From assembly GCA_028023455.1 (NCBI GenBank), contig JAQFVV010000017.1:3205501-3269500 (forward strand): DNA of 64,000 bases, read 5' to 3'. A model generated the notes under the pieces. The model saw nothing but the letters and a program-made list of their open reading frames with translations, made no database searches and had not been told where the DNA came from. This stretch comes from Epiperipatus broadwayi. Its lineage: Eukaryota; Onychophora; Udeonychophora; Euonychophora; Peripatidae. Both the position numbers and the translations under genes were made by a program. Positions 25,713 to 36,430 of this stretch are shown one piece after another; position 1 is the first letter of the stretch, and each line of letters starts with the position of its first letter.

Positions 25713-26597
25713 TTTAAGTAAAAAGTGTTTGATATTTTTGCTTTTGATTGGATTTTTTTTAAAAAAATACTTACCAAAAGTATATTATAAATGATCTTTA
25801 CTTAAAACATACATATTTGGCACTTATATATATATATATATATATATATATTCCTTATGTGTATACCTTAGATATATGTGTACATAATTATATAAATGTA
25901 ATAATAAAACAGTAAGAAATTTTAAATATGAAAACATCTTTTTGATTGGAAACTGTTTGACTTTTTTATTATTATTTGAAAAAAAAAAATTTTTTTTAAA
26001 AAGTATAACAAAACTCTTTTATGTACTAACTTTATTTTATTCTAACTTATATCAAGCTTACATTTGAAATCAAGAAAATGGCTCATATAACTTAAAACAC
26101 ACTGAAGTTCTAAGAACAACTTTTAAATTTCACATCTAAATATTCAAAAAATTTTCACCCAAAGTTTATATCTAAAAAAAACTATAGTGCCTTATCCACT
26201 TTAGTAGTGATTTTAAAAAAATGTTTCAAATTTCCTCAAATTATATTGAATTCAAATCTATTGAACATCAATTTAAAAATGTTATAACTTTATTCAAGTT
26301 TTGAAGTCAAATTAAAATATCTCTATACTGCCCTCTCACATCTTTACTTAAATCATATTAAAGTTTTAAAAGTGAACTTTAAATTTGATATCATAATATT
26401 CCAACATTTCCCCACCCAGTGTTCCAGATCTAAGAAACTAGGTCACCTGTATCTAAAATATTACAATTCTGTTATGTTTAATTATGATTATACATATAAA
26501 CACAAACAAATATACACATTTTATAATATATTTATTCATAAATAATAGATTTCTACTTTAGCCTTATCAAATTATAATAATGAAATTGTGCCAACAC
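25713..26597. other. AT-rich sequence without a gene
   Basis: Contains a short (TA)n tract at about 25829-25850. No repeat family or coding signal recognised. Confidence 0.5.
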
Positions 26598-27130
26598 ACA
26601 TATAACCTAAAGCTATGTAAATGATAATTAACAAATTAAAAAGGCTTAGAGCCTTCGAGAAAGTATTTTTCTCATAATCATAGTCTGTTCTGACCCACTC
26701 TTAGAAATCATTAGATATGTACAATATGCAAACTTTATGCAAATGAGTCAATTAGTCCATCATTTGGATATAGCAAAACATGATTCTTTGCAATTAATGG
26801 TGACATATAATAAGTCACATACCAACCCAGAATAAAGTTCAATATTCGTACATCAAAAAGTAGCTGGACATGAGTTCAAACCCATGTAAGGTAAAGGAGG
26901 TTTACTTCGTAGTGGAAGACTCCTTCACCATTAATCACAAAGAATCATGTTTTGCTATATCCAAAATATAGATTAATTGACTCATTTTCATAAAGTTTGC
27001 ATATTGTACATACATAATGATTCTTATGAGTGAGTCATAACAGGCTATGATAATGAGAAATATACTTTCTTGAAAGTGCTAAGCCTTTTTAATTTGTTAA
27101 TTATCATTTATATAGCTTTACGTTATATGT
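26598..27130. repeat. Foldback element, about 210 bp arms
   Basis: The left arm (26598-26812) and right arm (26925-27130) are imperfect reverse complements. Landmarks are ATGATAATTAACAAATTAAA and its complement, ATATGCAAACTTTATG and CATAAAGTTTGCATAT, and AACATGATTCTTTG and CAAAGAATCATGTT. The 112 bp centre contains GAGTTCAAACCC, a B-box-like word. Part of the arm (GCAAATGAGTCAATTAGTCC) resembles the arm of the next foldback element, so the two are related. Confidence 0.88.
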
Positions 27131-27414
27131 ATTATAATGATCTGGAGAAAGGGGACTTAACGTAATCTGCACTACAGGGTGCCTAGGCATTTGAACCTAG
27201 AAAAATTTATATAGTAGGCAGATATGTAAGTTCAAAAATATATATATATTTCTTTTATATATTTTGATTCCGGTCGTTAGCCCATTGTCACTAGCTCAGG
27301 GAGTAGCAGAGATTTATATTTATAATAAATTCTTATCTAAGAATAACTTTTAAAAAAGAATAAAATAAATCACTGCCAGTAATTAACATACAAACATTTA
27401 TTTACGCACATATA

Positions 27415-27830
27415 TATACAAAATTAACAAAGCGTATACCACACTTGAATGAGAAGCTATAAAGATACACAGAAATTATTGCACGCTAAGCGCTTTCGAG
27501 GTCTTTTGCCTCATATTCATAGCGGTACTGTGAGCTGCAGAACGAAAAAATAGGGCAAGGGAAACAAAACAGTATGCAAAGCATATGCAAATGAACTAGA
27601 TAGTCCAACATTTGGAGATGTCAAAGCAGGTATCTCGTCTATTGATGGAGTTCATTTGCTTATGCTTTGCATACTGTTTTGTTTCCCTTGCCCTATTTTT
27701 CGTTCTGCAGCTCACAGTACTGCTATGAATATGAGGCAAAAGACCTCGAAAGCGCTTAGCGTGTAATAATTTCTGTGTATTTTTATAGCTTCTCATTCAA
27801 GTGTGGCATACGCTTTGTTAATTTTGTATA
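27415..27830. repeat. Foldback element, about 183 bp near-perfect arms
   Basis: Arms at 27415-27597 and 27649-27830 are almost identical in reverse complement around a 51 bp loop. Landmarks are TTAACAAAGCGTATACC/GCATACGCTTTGTTAA, CGCTAAGCGCTTTCGAGG/CCTCGAAAGCGCTTAGCG and GGGCAAGGGAAACAAAAC/GTTTTGTTTCCCTTGCCC. Arm identity is higher than in any other foldback here, which implies a recent origin or arm homogenisation. There is no transposase inside. Confidence 0.93.
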
Positions 27831-29819
27831 TTAAATTATCGAATGAGAAGTCTTAAAATCTTTAATACTTTGCACATATATATATAAAATTTAACATTAT
27901 TATTTTAGCATGTTTACTTTAACATTATTTTTAACTTTTCTTTTAGATTTTAATTTACATTTTAATTTTTATACTATTATAAGTTCGCACAGATGGGTTT
28001 ATAAAAGTTTGTTTTAAAATGTTGAATATAGATCGGTTACATAGATTACACGGTTAAAAAACATTTCAAAATAAACATAAATGATCAAAATACAAAGTCA
28101 TTGATACCGTCAATTGCATAGGGAATACAAGAAACCCAATGGTATTCATCATAAAATATTGCAGATACACCAATAACTTAAAAGACATCCGAATAAATAC
28201 ATTTTAGATACTCACCGTAAGGTATCATTATTTACCGAATGTCTATATATTTTGATCAAATATGAAAACCAAAAACATAATTAACCGATAATGAATCCAT
28301 GCAACATCCATATCCAACTTAAATTTAATGCATTTTTATTTAGAGTGTCGAGTATGAATAGACTACATAGATTTGCATTTGAAAAAAAAAATTCTATCCT
28401 TATTTAACCTTAGGCCAAAAGTTCACAGTCAAACTAACGTCAATTCATCTGATATATCGATGCATTCAATGTAATACGAAATACAGCAGCATAAAAGGTT
28501 AAGAGAAGAAATTGCCTCTCTTCAGATAGGAAAACTACATCTATCTGACAAGAAGAGCAATAATAAAAAAACTCCATAGGAAAGGACTGCAGTCATTTTG
28601 CTGACTTATGAATCGCATTCCATAGGCCAAAAAGGAAATGTGCGGTGTATAAAGTGATTCTGCCCATAGCGAATCTCGTACTACATCTACTAATTACACC
28701 AATATATCCAATCCATTGACCCAATTTAACTACGAAACAAATAACCTAAGATTACCCTCTCCTAATATAACTTTACAAATCTATATAGCCATTCATGCCT
28801 GACTTAAGTTTAACATTTATATAATTTAATTTACCGAAAACAAAACAGTCATAATAAAACTTAAAATAACAAAAAAAAAAAAAAAATGGAAATGATTTTA
28901 GAAAAGAAATACATCAAATTAAAATTACTTATTGGTAAATAAAGTTGGTCAGATAGGATTCTATTGCAATTATTTTAAATATGGAAAGTTTTTAATTTAA
29001 TGTTCATTAATTATAAAGTTCTTACGGTTTTAAACAGTTCATTTTTATCCATTGCTTGCCATTTGAATGTGAATTCCCACACCGTCCTAAAGAGATTGGT
29101 TGAGTTAGCCATTGTTTTTTTATTTATCCGGAGGTCTTTTAGTTTAGCTGGTCCTTAATGTAGAAAAAACAATGTCATTTCTTTTTTTTTTTTAACAAAT
29201 CTGAAGGGATTGAAGAGTGTGTCTTTTCAATCCCTTCTTCTTCAACTCCGCACTAACACATATAGTCATATCGTAATAACTATTATTCCTCACTTTTTAT
29301 AGTAGCCTTTCAGATCCAGTGGACATTACGTCACGACAATGTGATGATCCTTTCGCTGAAGTCTGATTCCATTGTTTTTCATTCATTGGCTATTAGTTTC
29401 TACTGTTTTCCTATCTGACTGATGCTTATACGTTTAAATGCCCAAAGACTAGTTCACTTTGACTAATTAAAATAATCATTTCAATTTTCTGATTACTTAA
29501 TGTGTTTTCCAAAATTAAAGATATATTTTTATCTCTAAATCTTTTTACGTTTTTGTTTTTAAAATACCTTTTCTATTTTTAATAAAGTTTATTTTAATAA
29601 TTTTTTTTATCTGTGCGATTATATATATATGAGTTTAGTATAGAATTTTAATTTTCAATTCTTAAAAAGGAAGTTTTATTTGTGAACTTTATTCTTTTCA
29701 TGTTTACTAATAAAAAAACAACGTAACGTCTGTGCCCATTACAGTATGTTGGCACAATTTTATTACTATAATATATTTATTAGTAATATATAGATAAAAA
29801 CATACACTTGATTCACAAT
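27831..29819. other. Gene-free AT-rich stretch
   Basis: No coding signal. One small hairpin at about 29200-29235 pairs GAAGGGATTGAA with TTCAATCCCTTC. Otherwise featureless. Confidence 0.5.
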
Positions 29820-30396
29820 TGTTAATTATTGATAGCTATACTCTACCTGCTACTTCTGGTAGAGCATAGTTTCCAGTTATGGGATGAATTGTTGAAGAAG
29901 GAACTGTAAATGCCTTAAAGATTTCTACCCACTTGCAGCTGTACTTGGCAGCCTGCCTGGTGATTAGATATGATCATTCTTTTGGCTGTACTTGACAGCT
30001 TGCCTCTAGTTGGTCTTGGTTCTGACAGCTTCCAATCCTGAAGGGTGAACTTGCCTCACTGCATAAGCATTAACTTTGATAGCTATTGTTCTGGGGAACA
30101 GTAACTGCTTTTCAGATTAGCAGAAGTTTCCTTCAATAGTATACAAAGAGCAAGGCTACTATTTTTCAGGTGTATCAGTTATTTTCTGCCCTACCTTAAA
30201 AAAGACTGACTTTTTATTGCCAGATCTCCAACCTAAATGGAAACACTTGGATTCAGTGAGCATCATTGCCTACTAACCTGATCTTGACATTGGTTGGGTG
30301 CTATCTCTTTATATACACATTGTTTAGCAGCATCTGATCATGATAAAAAAGGAATCTGGACTAGTCCATTATTTCAAGGCAATGTAAGATATGACA
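29820..30396 (-). repeat. 3' LTR of the Gypsy-like relic
   Basis: Aligns along its length with 32794-33361 in the same orientation. Shared landmarks on the plus strand are TCTGGACTAGTCCAT, TTGCCAGATC, GCTTGCCTCACTGCATAA and CAGATTCAGTGAGCATT-type blocks. The minus-strand start is TGTCATATCTTACATTGCC. The end is taken at TAACA (plus 29820-29824), chosen for the expected CA end. The two LTRs have diverged by many substitutions and small indels, so the insertion is old. Confidence 0.8.
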
Positions 30397-30607
30397 ATTC
30401 TTCCTTCAAGCCAAATTAGCCCTGGAGAATGTAGTCATGCAGGTGCATTGGAAGATGACTTCTTCCCTTTGTTGCTTTTAATTTGGTGATGTTCTCAGCA
30501 GGTCCACTGTTATCATTTGTTTTTTGGAAATGTTTATTGTAACTGGCTGGTTGCTCATCACTATTGTCTTGCCACTTATTATCTGATGAGACTTTTCTGA
30601 TGGGTGA

Positions 30608-30840
30608 TCATGGGACTGTATGTTCATTACAGCTGGCTGATGGTGTGTAAATTAATCTACATTTGTTTTTGTGATGATGATATATATCACCAGTTTTAAC
30701 CCCCTCTATTTGTGATCTTTTGACTTTGATCACATCTGCTGCAACCCATTTGGTGGTTCCTTTAAACATGCAGCAAAGAATGTGAGTACCTATCTGATTT
30801 TTTGCACTTTTTAGTTTCATGCATTATTTTATGGTTTGAA
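30608..30840 (-). pseudogene. Integrase C-terminal remnant of the Gypsy-like element
   Basis: A short open piece on the minus strand reads IGTHILCCMFKGTTKWVAAD ... GVKTGDIYHHHKNK. Its pattern, a KW followed by a VKTGD-type and a histidine-rich segment, matches the C-terminal domain downstream of the integrase core in Gypsy elements. It precedes the 3' LTR by about 200 bp, the expected position. The identification is moderate because no integrase core is left. Confidence 0.6.
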
Positions 30841-31169
30841 CCCAGGTTAATTACTTCTGTGTTGATCCTGTTTGAATTTATTGCTATGGGCTGGTTTACT
30901 TTAGAACATGGTAAAATCTAAGTGAGTTAACCATTTCTCTGCTTATTAGCAGATACAGCAAGAGGCAGATATCTTATTTTATTGGTCATTTAACTTTTAC
31001 CTTTGTCTGAGCCAAAAGTGCTTCTTGATTGCCTTGGTAATCAGTTATTATTTTGCTGCTAGGATTCAGCTGAAATTTATTACTCTTATTGATAGATCAT
31101 ATCTTATTCAACTCCATGGGTACTACAGACCCTGTATTTTCCATTGTGACCATGTGTCATTAATCAGGA

Positions 31170-31800
31170 TTCTGTGTTTGAAAACAGACTCACTGTTTCT
31201 CGTATTGTTTATGCAGGAAATTTGTTTTTTTTTAACTTTAAATTGCCTTTATTGCTCTTTGAAATGGATTCATCTATTCTGTCATTAGCAACTCGTTGTT
31301 TCTCTTTTAAAACAAGAAATTTTTGTGTGATCAACATACTAAAAATATTTATACACTGTGAGCAGTGTAGCCATTCTGTACTTACATGTATCACTTCATT
31401 ACATCTGTAACAATTCATTTTATTTTTTGGTGTTGATTTATTCAAGCTGTCTGCTCAGTGCTTGACTGACCCAGTTCATTTTTGTAATAGCTTTGCTTGA
31501 CTAGCTATTGATTGTGTTAGTTATGTCAGAATTTATTAGGATCTTGACCCTAAGATTATGATGAGTTATTCCACAGATAAAATTGATCTCCTAGAGTTTC
31601 ATTACAGAAGTCTTTAAAATTGTGTTTTAATGCTAATGCCTGTATTCTAACAGCAAAATCTTGAGTTTTTCTCCTTCCCCTCAGACACAAAAATTGAAAT
31701 ATTTTTGCATTATCATTAGGGTTTTAAAAGTAAAAAAGTCGACCAGTAAAGATAATGCCTTGTCAAAATCAAGATCACCTGGTATCTCTAATATTGTGAC
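31170..31800 (-). pseudogene. gag remnant with mutated zinc knuckle
   Basis: On the minus strand the gag-type block FAVRIQALALKHNFKDFCNE followed by LGDQFYLW (about 31590-31700) resembles the helical gag domain of Gypsy elements. It is followed by LNKSTPKNKMNCYRC and NEVIHVSTEW (31360-31445). CYRCNEVIHVSTEW has C-x2-C-x4-H-x4 spacing, but the final cysteine of a CCHC knuckle is replaced by tryptophan. Several stops are present. A possible protease-region remnant (TDYQGNQEALLAQTKVKVK) follows at about 31000-31060. Confidence 0.7.
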
Positions 31801-32440
31801 ATAAGGATCTCAAGTTTGGGATCTGGTTATAGACATCAAAATGATTAATTTCAACTCAGGTTTTTTGATTAGCCTGTAAATAAAATATTATTTGATTTTT
31901 ATAGCTTGGTCAATTGTATGAGTAGACCAGATCGTATGCTAGAACTGAACCACCATTAGCCATTGTTATTTTTCTTGTCTTTATATTGAGGGAGAAAAAA
32001 ATTCTTTTTAGATTATGTGAGTCATCACTCAGAATGACCTTTTTAATGTTTATCATAAGCTACTGTTTTGTATAACTGTCAATTTCCAATAAAGACAAAA
32101 ATCTAAACTCCTACTAGGGGAAATTTTATGTCTATTACTAAGAATAACCACTCTTCCCCTAAAGTTTTTTTGATATGCCAATAACATTTGCAGTCAATTT
32201 TTCTGAATAATGACAAAAATTTACTGACATGTGGGATCAACATTTTATTATTTAAAACTTTTTCAGCCATAGAAAGATTTTTATTTTATTTTGCTGACTG
32301 CATCAAATCTGTTTATGTGGGCAGTATATATGTTATTTAATAATCACAGACTTGAAAATATAAACCAATGTCTATACAAACATGTACTTGCACATTTACA
32401 CTATATTTTTACCAGCAATGGAGAAAAAAATTATCTTGTC

Positions 32441-32740
32441 GATTGCACCAATCTATTGTGTTTAGTAGTGATATCATCTATTTTCCTTATTACTTTTACA
32501 ATGCTTTTTTACAACCTAATAGGACAGTTTCAGTCACTCCAGCAATATTCTTCAGAACTTCTAGTTACATCTCCAAATCTTAACTGCTAAATTCAAAGTT
32601 TTATATTTTACAGAAGAAATTCTGTAGAAGATTGCTGGGGCAATTGAAACTATCATATTAGATTTTTTAAAAAGCATTGTAAAAGTAATAAAGAACATAG
32701 ATGATATTAATATTATATGGATTTGGCAATGCAATAGGAA
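32441..32740. repeat. Imperfect foldback element inside the Gypsy relic
   Basis: Arms at about 32441-32563 and 32612-32740 are diverged reverse complements. The landmark TATTACTTTTACAATGC on the left faces GCATTGTAAAAGTAATA on the right. CCAGCAATATTCTTCAGAA faces TTCTGTAGAAGATTGCTGG. The arms are about 125 bp with a 48 bp loop. It probably inserted into the LTR element near its 5' LTR. Confidence 0.85.
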
Positions 32741-32793
32741 AGATAAAATTATATTGTGTTTAGTCATGACTATATATATAAACACAAATGAAT

Positions 32794-33361
32794 TGATTTA
32801 TTTATAGATATCTATACTCGGCCTGCTACTGTTGGCAGGGTATAATTTCCAATTCTAGAGTAAACTGTTGAAGAAGGGACTGTACATGCCATTATAGATT
32901 TGTTATACTTTATAACCTGTCTCATGAATAGGTGCAGCAAATCTTCCAACTGTACTTGACACCTTATCTCAAGTTGGATTTGGTTCTGACAGATTCGTCT
33001 TGAATTTGGCTTGCCTCACTGCATAACCATTAGCTTTGATAGCTATTGGTCGGGAGAATGATTACTGCTGTTCATGCTAGCAAAAGTTTCCTTCACCCAT
33101 ATAAGAACCAGACTACTATTATTCAGGTTTAACAGATGTTCTCTGACTACCTTCAACAAGGCTGACAATTTATTGCCAGATCCCCCGACCTAAATGGAAA
33201 CCTTCAGATTCAGTGAGCATTGTTGCTTATTGGTCTATTCTTCCTATTGGCTATGTGTTATCTCTTTAAATACACACTGATTAGCAGCAATAAATAATTA
33301 TGATAAGAAAGGGATCTGGACTAGTCCATCAGTTGAAGGCAAGATGAGATTTGATGTCCCA
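32794..33361 (-). repeat. 5' LTR of the Gypsy-like relic
   Basis: Partner of 29820-30396. On the minus strand it begins TGGGACATCAAATC and ends near AATAAATCA. Conserved blocks include TCTGGACTAGTCCAT and GCTTGCCTCACTGCATAA. Confidence 0.8.
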
Positions 33362-33504
33362 TATTGCTTTCCAAGGTATTTCTTTCTTATGTACCAAATT
33401 TGAAACAATACACTTGAATTTAATCTCAATTTTATTGTAACATAAATAATAAAAATGATTACTGAATTTACAAACAAACAAGTATTGTAAAATGAAAGTG
33501 TTTT

Positions 33505-33600
33505 TTAAAAGTAAAGAACTACAAATATCTTGATCAGATTATTAATAGAGATAGAAACAGAAAAAATAAAATTAATACTAAAATGAAACTGGGAGAGAAA
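33505..33600 (+). mobile_element. RTE-like LINE fragment
   Basis: AACTACAAATATCTTG followed by CAGATTATTAATAGAG corresponds to the NYKYLGQII-type block also seen at 58320. Less than 100 bp and decayed. Confidence 0.55.
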
Positions 33601-33687
33601 CCCAATCACCTTTTTATTAGTACATCTTATTTTATAAAAAGATCAACAGCAAATTAAAAAAATAAAAACAGAACAAATGAAAATGAA

Positions 33688-33753
33688 AGAGAAGCTCAGA
33701 CAAAAGAACGTTATACAAATAGAGAAGCTCAGACAAAAGAACGTTATACAAAT
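33688..33753 (+). repeat. Exact 33-bp tandem duplication
   Basis: Two identical adjacent copies (33688-33720 and 33721-33753) beginning AGAGAAGCTCAGAC and ending GTTATACAAAT. Perfect identity implies a recent event. Confidence 0.97.
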
Positions 33754-34349
33754 AAAAAATTAAATTACAAAAGTTTAATAAATAAAAAAATTGTATTCTA
33801 AATTAGTTTAAGCATATAAAATAAGAATTATAATAGACATCTATCAAAGTAAATTATTGGATGATAAACAAAGAATGAATGATGTAAGATATTTTACAGA
33901 AGGATTAAAAGAAAAACAATGCTACCAGTTAAAAGAGGGAAATACAAGATATTTTAGAAATATGAAGGTTATTGTAATCATCAGTACTGTTCTATTAGCC
34001 AGAACTGGCTGCTTGATGGCATTGTTGATATGCAAAAACACAAAAAATATAACATTACCAAGCTGGCCACTGTTTTTCTTTTGGCTAAATACTTATCGCC
34101 TTTCCCATTTTTATTATTAACCAAAAAATTATTTCTCCTCTCCCTTAACCAAAACAACAACAAAAAAATAATAAATAAAATAAATAAATTTCATGTATCT
34201 ATTTATTGATTGGAAACAAATGTCATTTTAAACAACATGCATTTTTTTCAACAATGACTTGAAAAACATAGGGAGGAAAAATAAACTTCCAAACAACATC
34301 AACAACAAGAAATAATTTACCACAGGAAAAAAAGCTCTACATTCTACTT

Positions 34350-35215
34350 GTCTCCTCTTTTCTGGTTAGATTCATCTCTGCTAACATAGCCTGGAAGATG
34401 ACTTTCCCCTTTATAAAGATGTCACCACATGAACATGGACAGGTAGGATTGCCTGATTTTTTACACTGCTTCCTGTTGCCCCACTTTAGCAAGCCTGAAA
34501 GATGCTCAATGTTCTGGGTGTAGGCACCTGTAGTAGGGTCTATGAAAATGGTAGCTGTGCAGGATACCTTCAGTCTTCAGCTCTGAGGTTTTGTAGCCCT
34601 TCCAGCAGTTGGAATAGAAGCTTAATTTAAGCTTGACATTGTCACATATGGTCTGCATAAGGGTAATCACAGAGTGGCAGGGAAGGGCTGCGGCAAAGCA
34701 TTTACCAGTCTCCCAAAGATCCATTGCTGAGGAAGCATTCTGTCCTAGTGGTTTTTTCTCCAGCTGAACAGGGTCTCATCCACTATCAAACCTGGCCCAT
34801 TGATTTGACAGCAGGGGTGGGAGGCCAGGCTCTCATGGCACAGATCCAAGAGTGTTGGTCCACTTCACCATGTCACCTCTACACATCTCCAGATTGGTAA
34901 GAGCATTCTCTAGGGTCAGCTCATCATGGCTTCAGTAGTACACAATTTATAAGGTTTTCAAGAATGAGATTCTAGAGCTGTCAAGCCAGGTTTCCTTTTG
35001 AAGAGAACACTTTTGCTAACAAGAATGGGATTTCCATCTGAACTGCAAGACAGTTTTGAAAATCTCCAGTTTCATCATTTTTCATACACACATCTCTTGG
35101 ATTTATAAGTATGTTGTTGTTCAGGAAAAAATGCTACCATGCCAGCTTCTGTGGATGGCAGTGCCACAATTTAAAAGGCTCATTTTTGCAATCAGCTACG
35201 AATCCATCTATTCTT
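34350..35215 (-). pseudogene. Merlin (IS1016/IS1595-like) transposase relic
   Basis: A GC-richer block whose minus strand encodes, over several frames, a DDE transposase of the ISXO2/IS1595 type used by eukaryotic Merlin elements. In order: a degenerate N-terminal zinc-ribbon-like region (about 35000-35210) and VDETLFSWRKN then LPQQWIFGRL (about 34710-34800). These are followed by SFYSNCWKGYKTSEL (about 34555-34630) and DPTTGAYTQNIEHLSGLLKW (about 34460-34530). The acidic residues of VDET, the aspartate-to-asparagine change in the usual SDCWKGY block (here SNCWKGY), and stops in at least two places show that it is dead. Terminal inverted repeats were not located. Confidence 0.82.
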
Positions 35216-35254
35216 TAATTTACATTACATATTAAATAATGTTTACTAAGACTG

Positions 35255-35330
35255 TAACCTCAAGAATATGCATGTAAAAATGCGATAGTAGTGACCTCCA
35301 CAGGTCTTAACCATTAACGTCACGCTGATT
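35255..35330 (-). repeat. Dispersed repeat, family 4, fragment
   Basis: The reverse complement matches the middle of the copies at 10428 and 10770 (GGTTAAGACCTGTGGAGG, CGCATTTT). Confidence 0.5.
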
Positions 35331-35734
35331 CATTAAACAATTTAGCTGATTAATATATTTCAGTATTATTGAAACTTTGTTTAATGCGTAATGTGTGTAT
35401 ATATATATCCAATGAAACATTTACTCGAAAATCAAAAAATTGAGACTAGTTTAAAGTAATTAAAAACTTTGTAATTAAGAAATAAATAATTGACAATTCA
35501 AAATGAACCAATTGTATCCATCCCTATCCTTGATTACATATGCCATATAATTAATAAATATTTGATTCACATATGTTGATTTCGAAATAAAATATAACGG
35601 TAAAAATGATGGGAATTAAGAAGTATTTATTATGTATATATTGCTTAATATCTTAGGGAATCCTGGGTGGGTTCACCTTTTTAATTTCTTAACTTGTCAA
35701 TGTGTTATATAATTATGAGGAACTTGAAATCAGA

Positions 35735-35880
35735 CCTTTAAGCTCCCTACAGCTATTCAATCCATCTTATACAAACAATACAAAGTAAACTTAATGTAAT
35801 TATAAGGGATTTGAACTCATATTTCCAACTCCCTATACCTGTAAGAAGCTTGATAGTCTTAGTTCAACTCCTTATAATTA
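35735..35880. repeat. Palindromic repeat, family 3, copy
   Basis: CAATCCATCTTATACAAAC and TATAAGGGATTTGAACTC occur here and correspond to the arms of 6240-6552. AGTTCAACTCCTTATAATTAC at the right end is the complement type, so a degenerate palindrome is again present. Confidence 0.6.
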
Positions 35881-36289
35881 CATTAAGTTTAGTATAAAAA
35901 ATATACATGTATTTAAATATTCACTAGGTTATTTTTAAAAGTATATTAATAATTTTTATTAATCACTCATTAGACTAGAGATTATCCAATAATGTATACA
36001 AACAGAAATATTGTCTTATATTTCTATTTTGTAATTTTGAATAAAGAAAGATAATTCTATATTTAAAAAGTTAAATAAAATTTGACACAGAAAAACTGAT
36101 CAATACATCGTTATTTAAAAAAAAAAACGGAAAAGATTTTTAAAAAAATATTTGCTAGTTATAAAAAAAAAAAGGATAATTATATTTAAATACAATTTTG
36201 TAATTAACATTATTTGACTGTTCTAACTGAAACACAGGCTTATTATATACCTGTGTCTATATATATAATATATAGGGTATATGAGCACA

Positions 36290-36430
36290 GACTTTGAGAC
36301 GACCCATCACTCTCCATTCTATCTAGTACCACTGATACACTCAAGCACATATATGCTGAAAAGATAATCACCAATATATGTATTTCATGCTAAACCAGCA
36401 ATCATCAGTTGGTCCAGATTTATCATCTCC
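36290..36430 (+). repeat. Palindromic repeat, family 3, half copy
   Basis: The ordered words CACCAATATATG, TTTCATGCTAAACCAGCA and CATCAGTTGGTCCAGA match the centre of 6240-6552. Confidence 0.6.

Larger units (their letters stand above)
29820..33361 (-). mobile_element. Gypsy-like LTR retrotransposon relic
   Basis: Two direct repeats of about 570 bp (29820-30396 and 32794-33361) bracket sequence coding, on the minus strand, for gag and integrase remnants. Both repeats begin with TG on the minus strand. A purine-rich tract (GAAGGAAGAA) lies just before the downstream one, where a polypurine tract is expected. The internal region is only 2.4 kb and lacks a recognisable reverse transcriptase, so most of pol has been deleted. 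A foldback element at 32441-32740 lies close to the 5' LTR. I did not identify a primer binding site or a convincing target-site duplication. Confidence 0.8.

Noticed and set aside
25311-27830. CRISPR-like array or repeated spacers
   Set aside because: The repeats are inverted, not regularly spaced direct repeats, and the sequence is clearly eukaryotic.
31209-31445. A PHD or other host zinc-finger exon
   Set aside because: The cysteine spacing fits a mutated CCHC knuckle. Its position between gag-like and integrase-like pieces and two LTRs explains it as retroelement gag.
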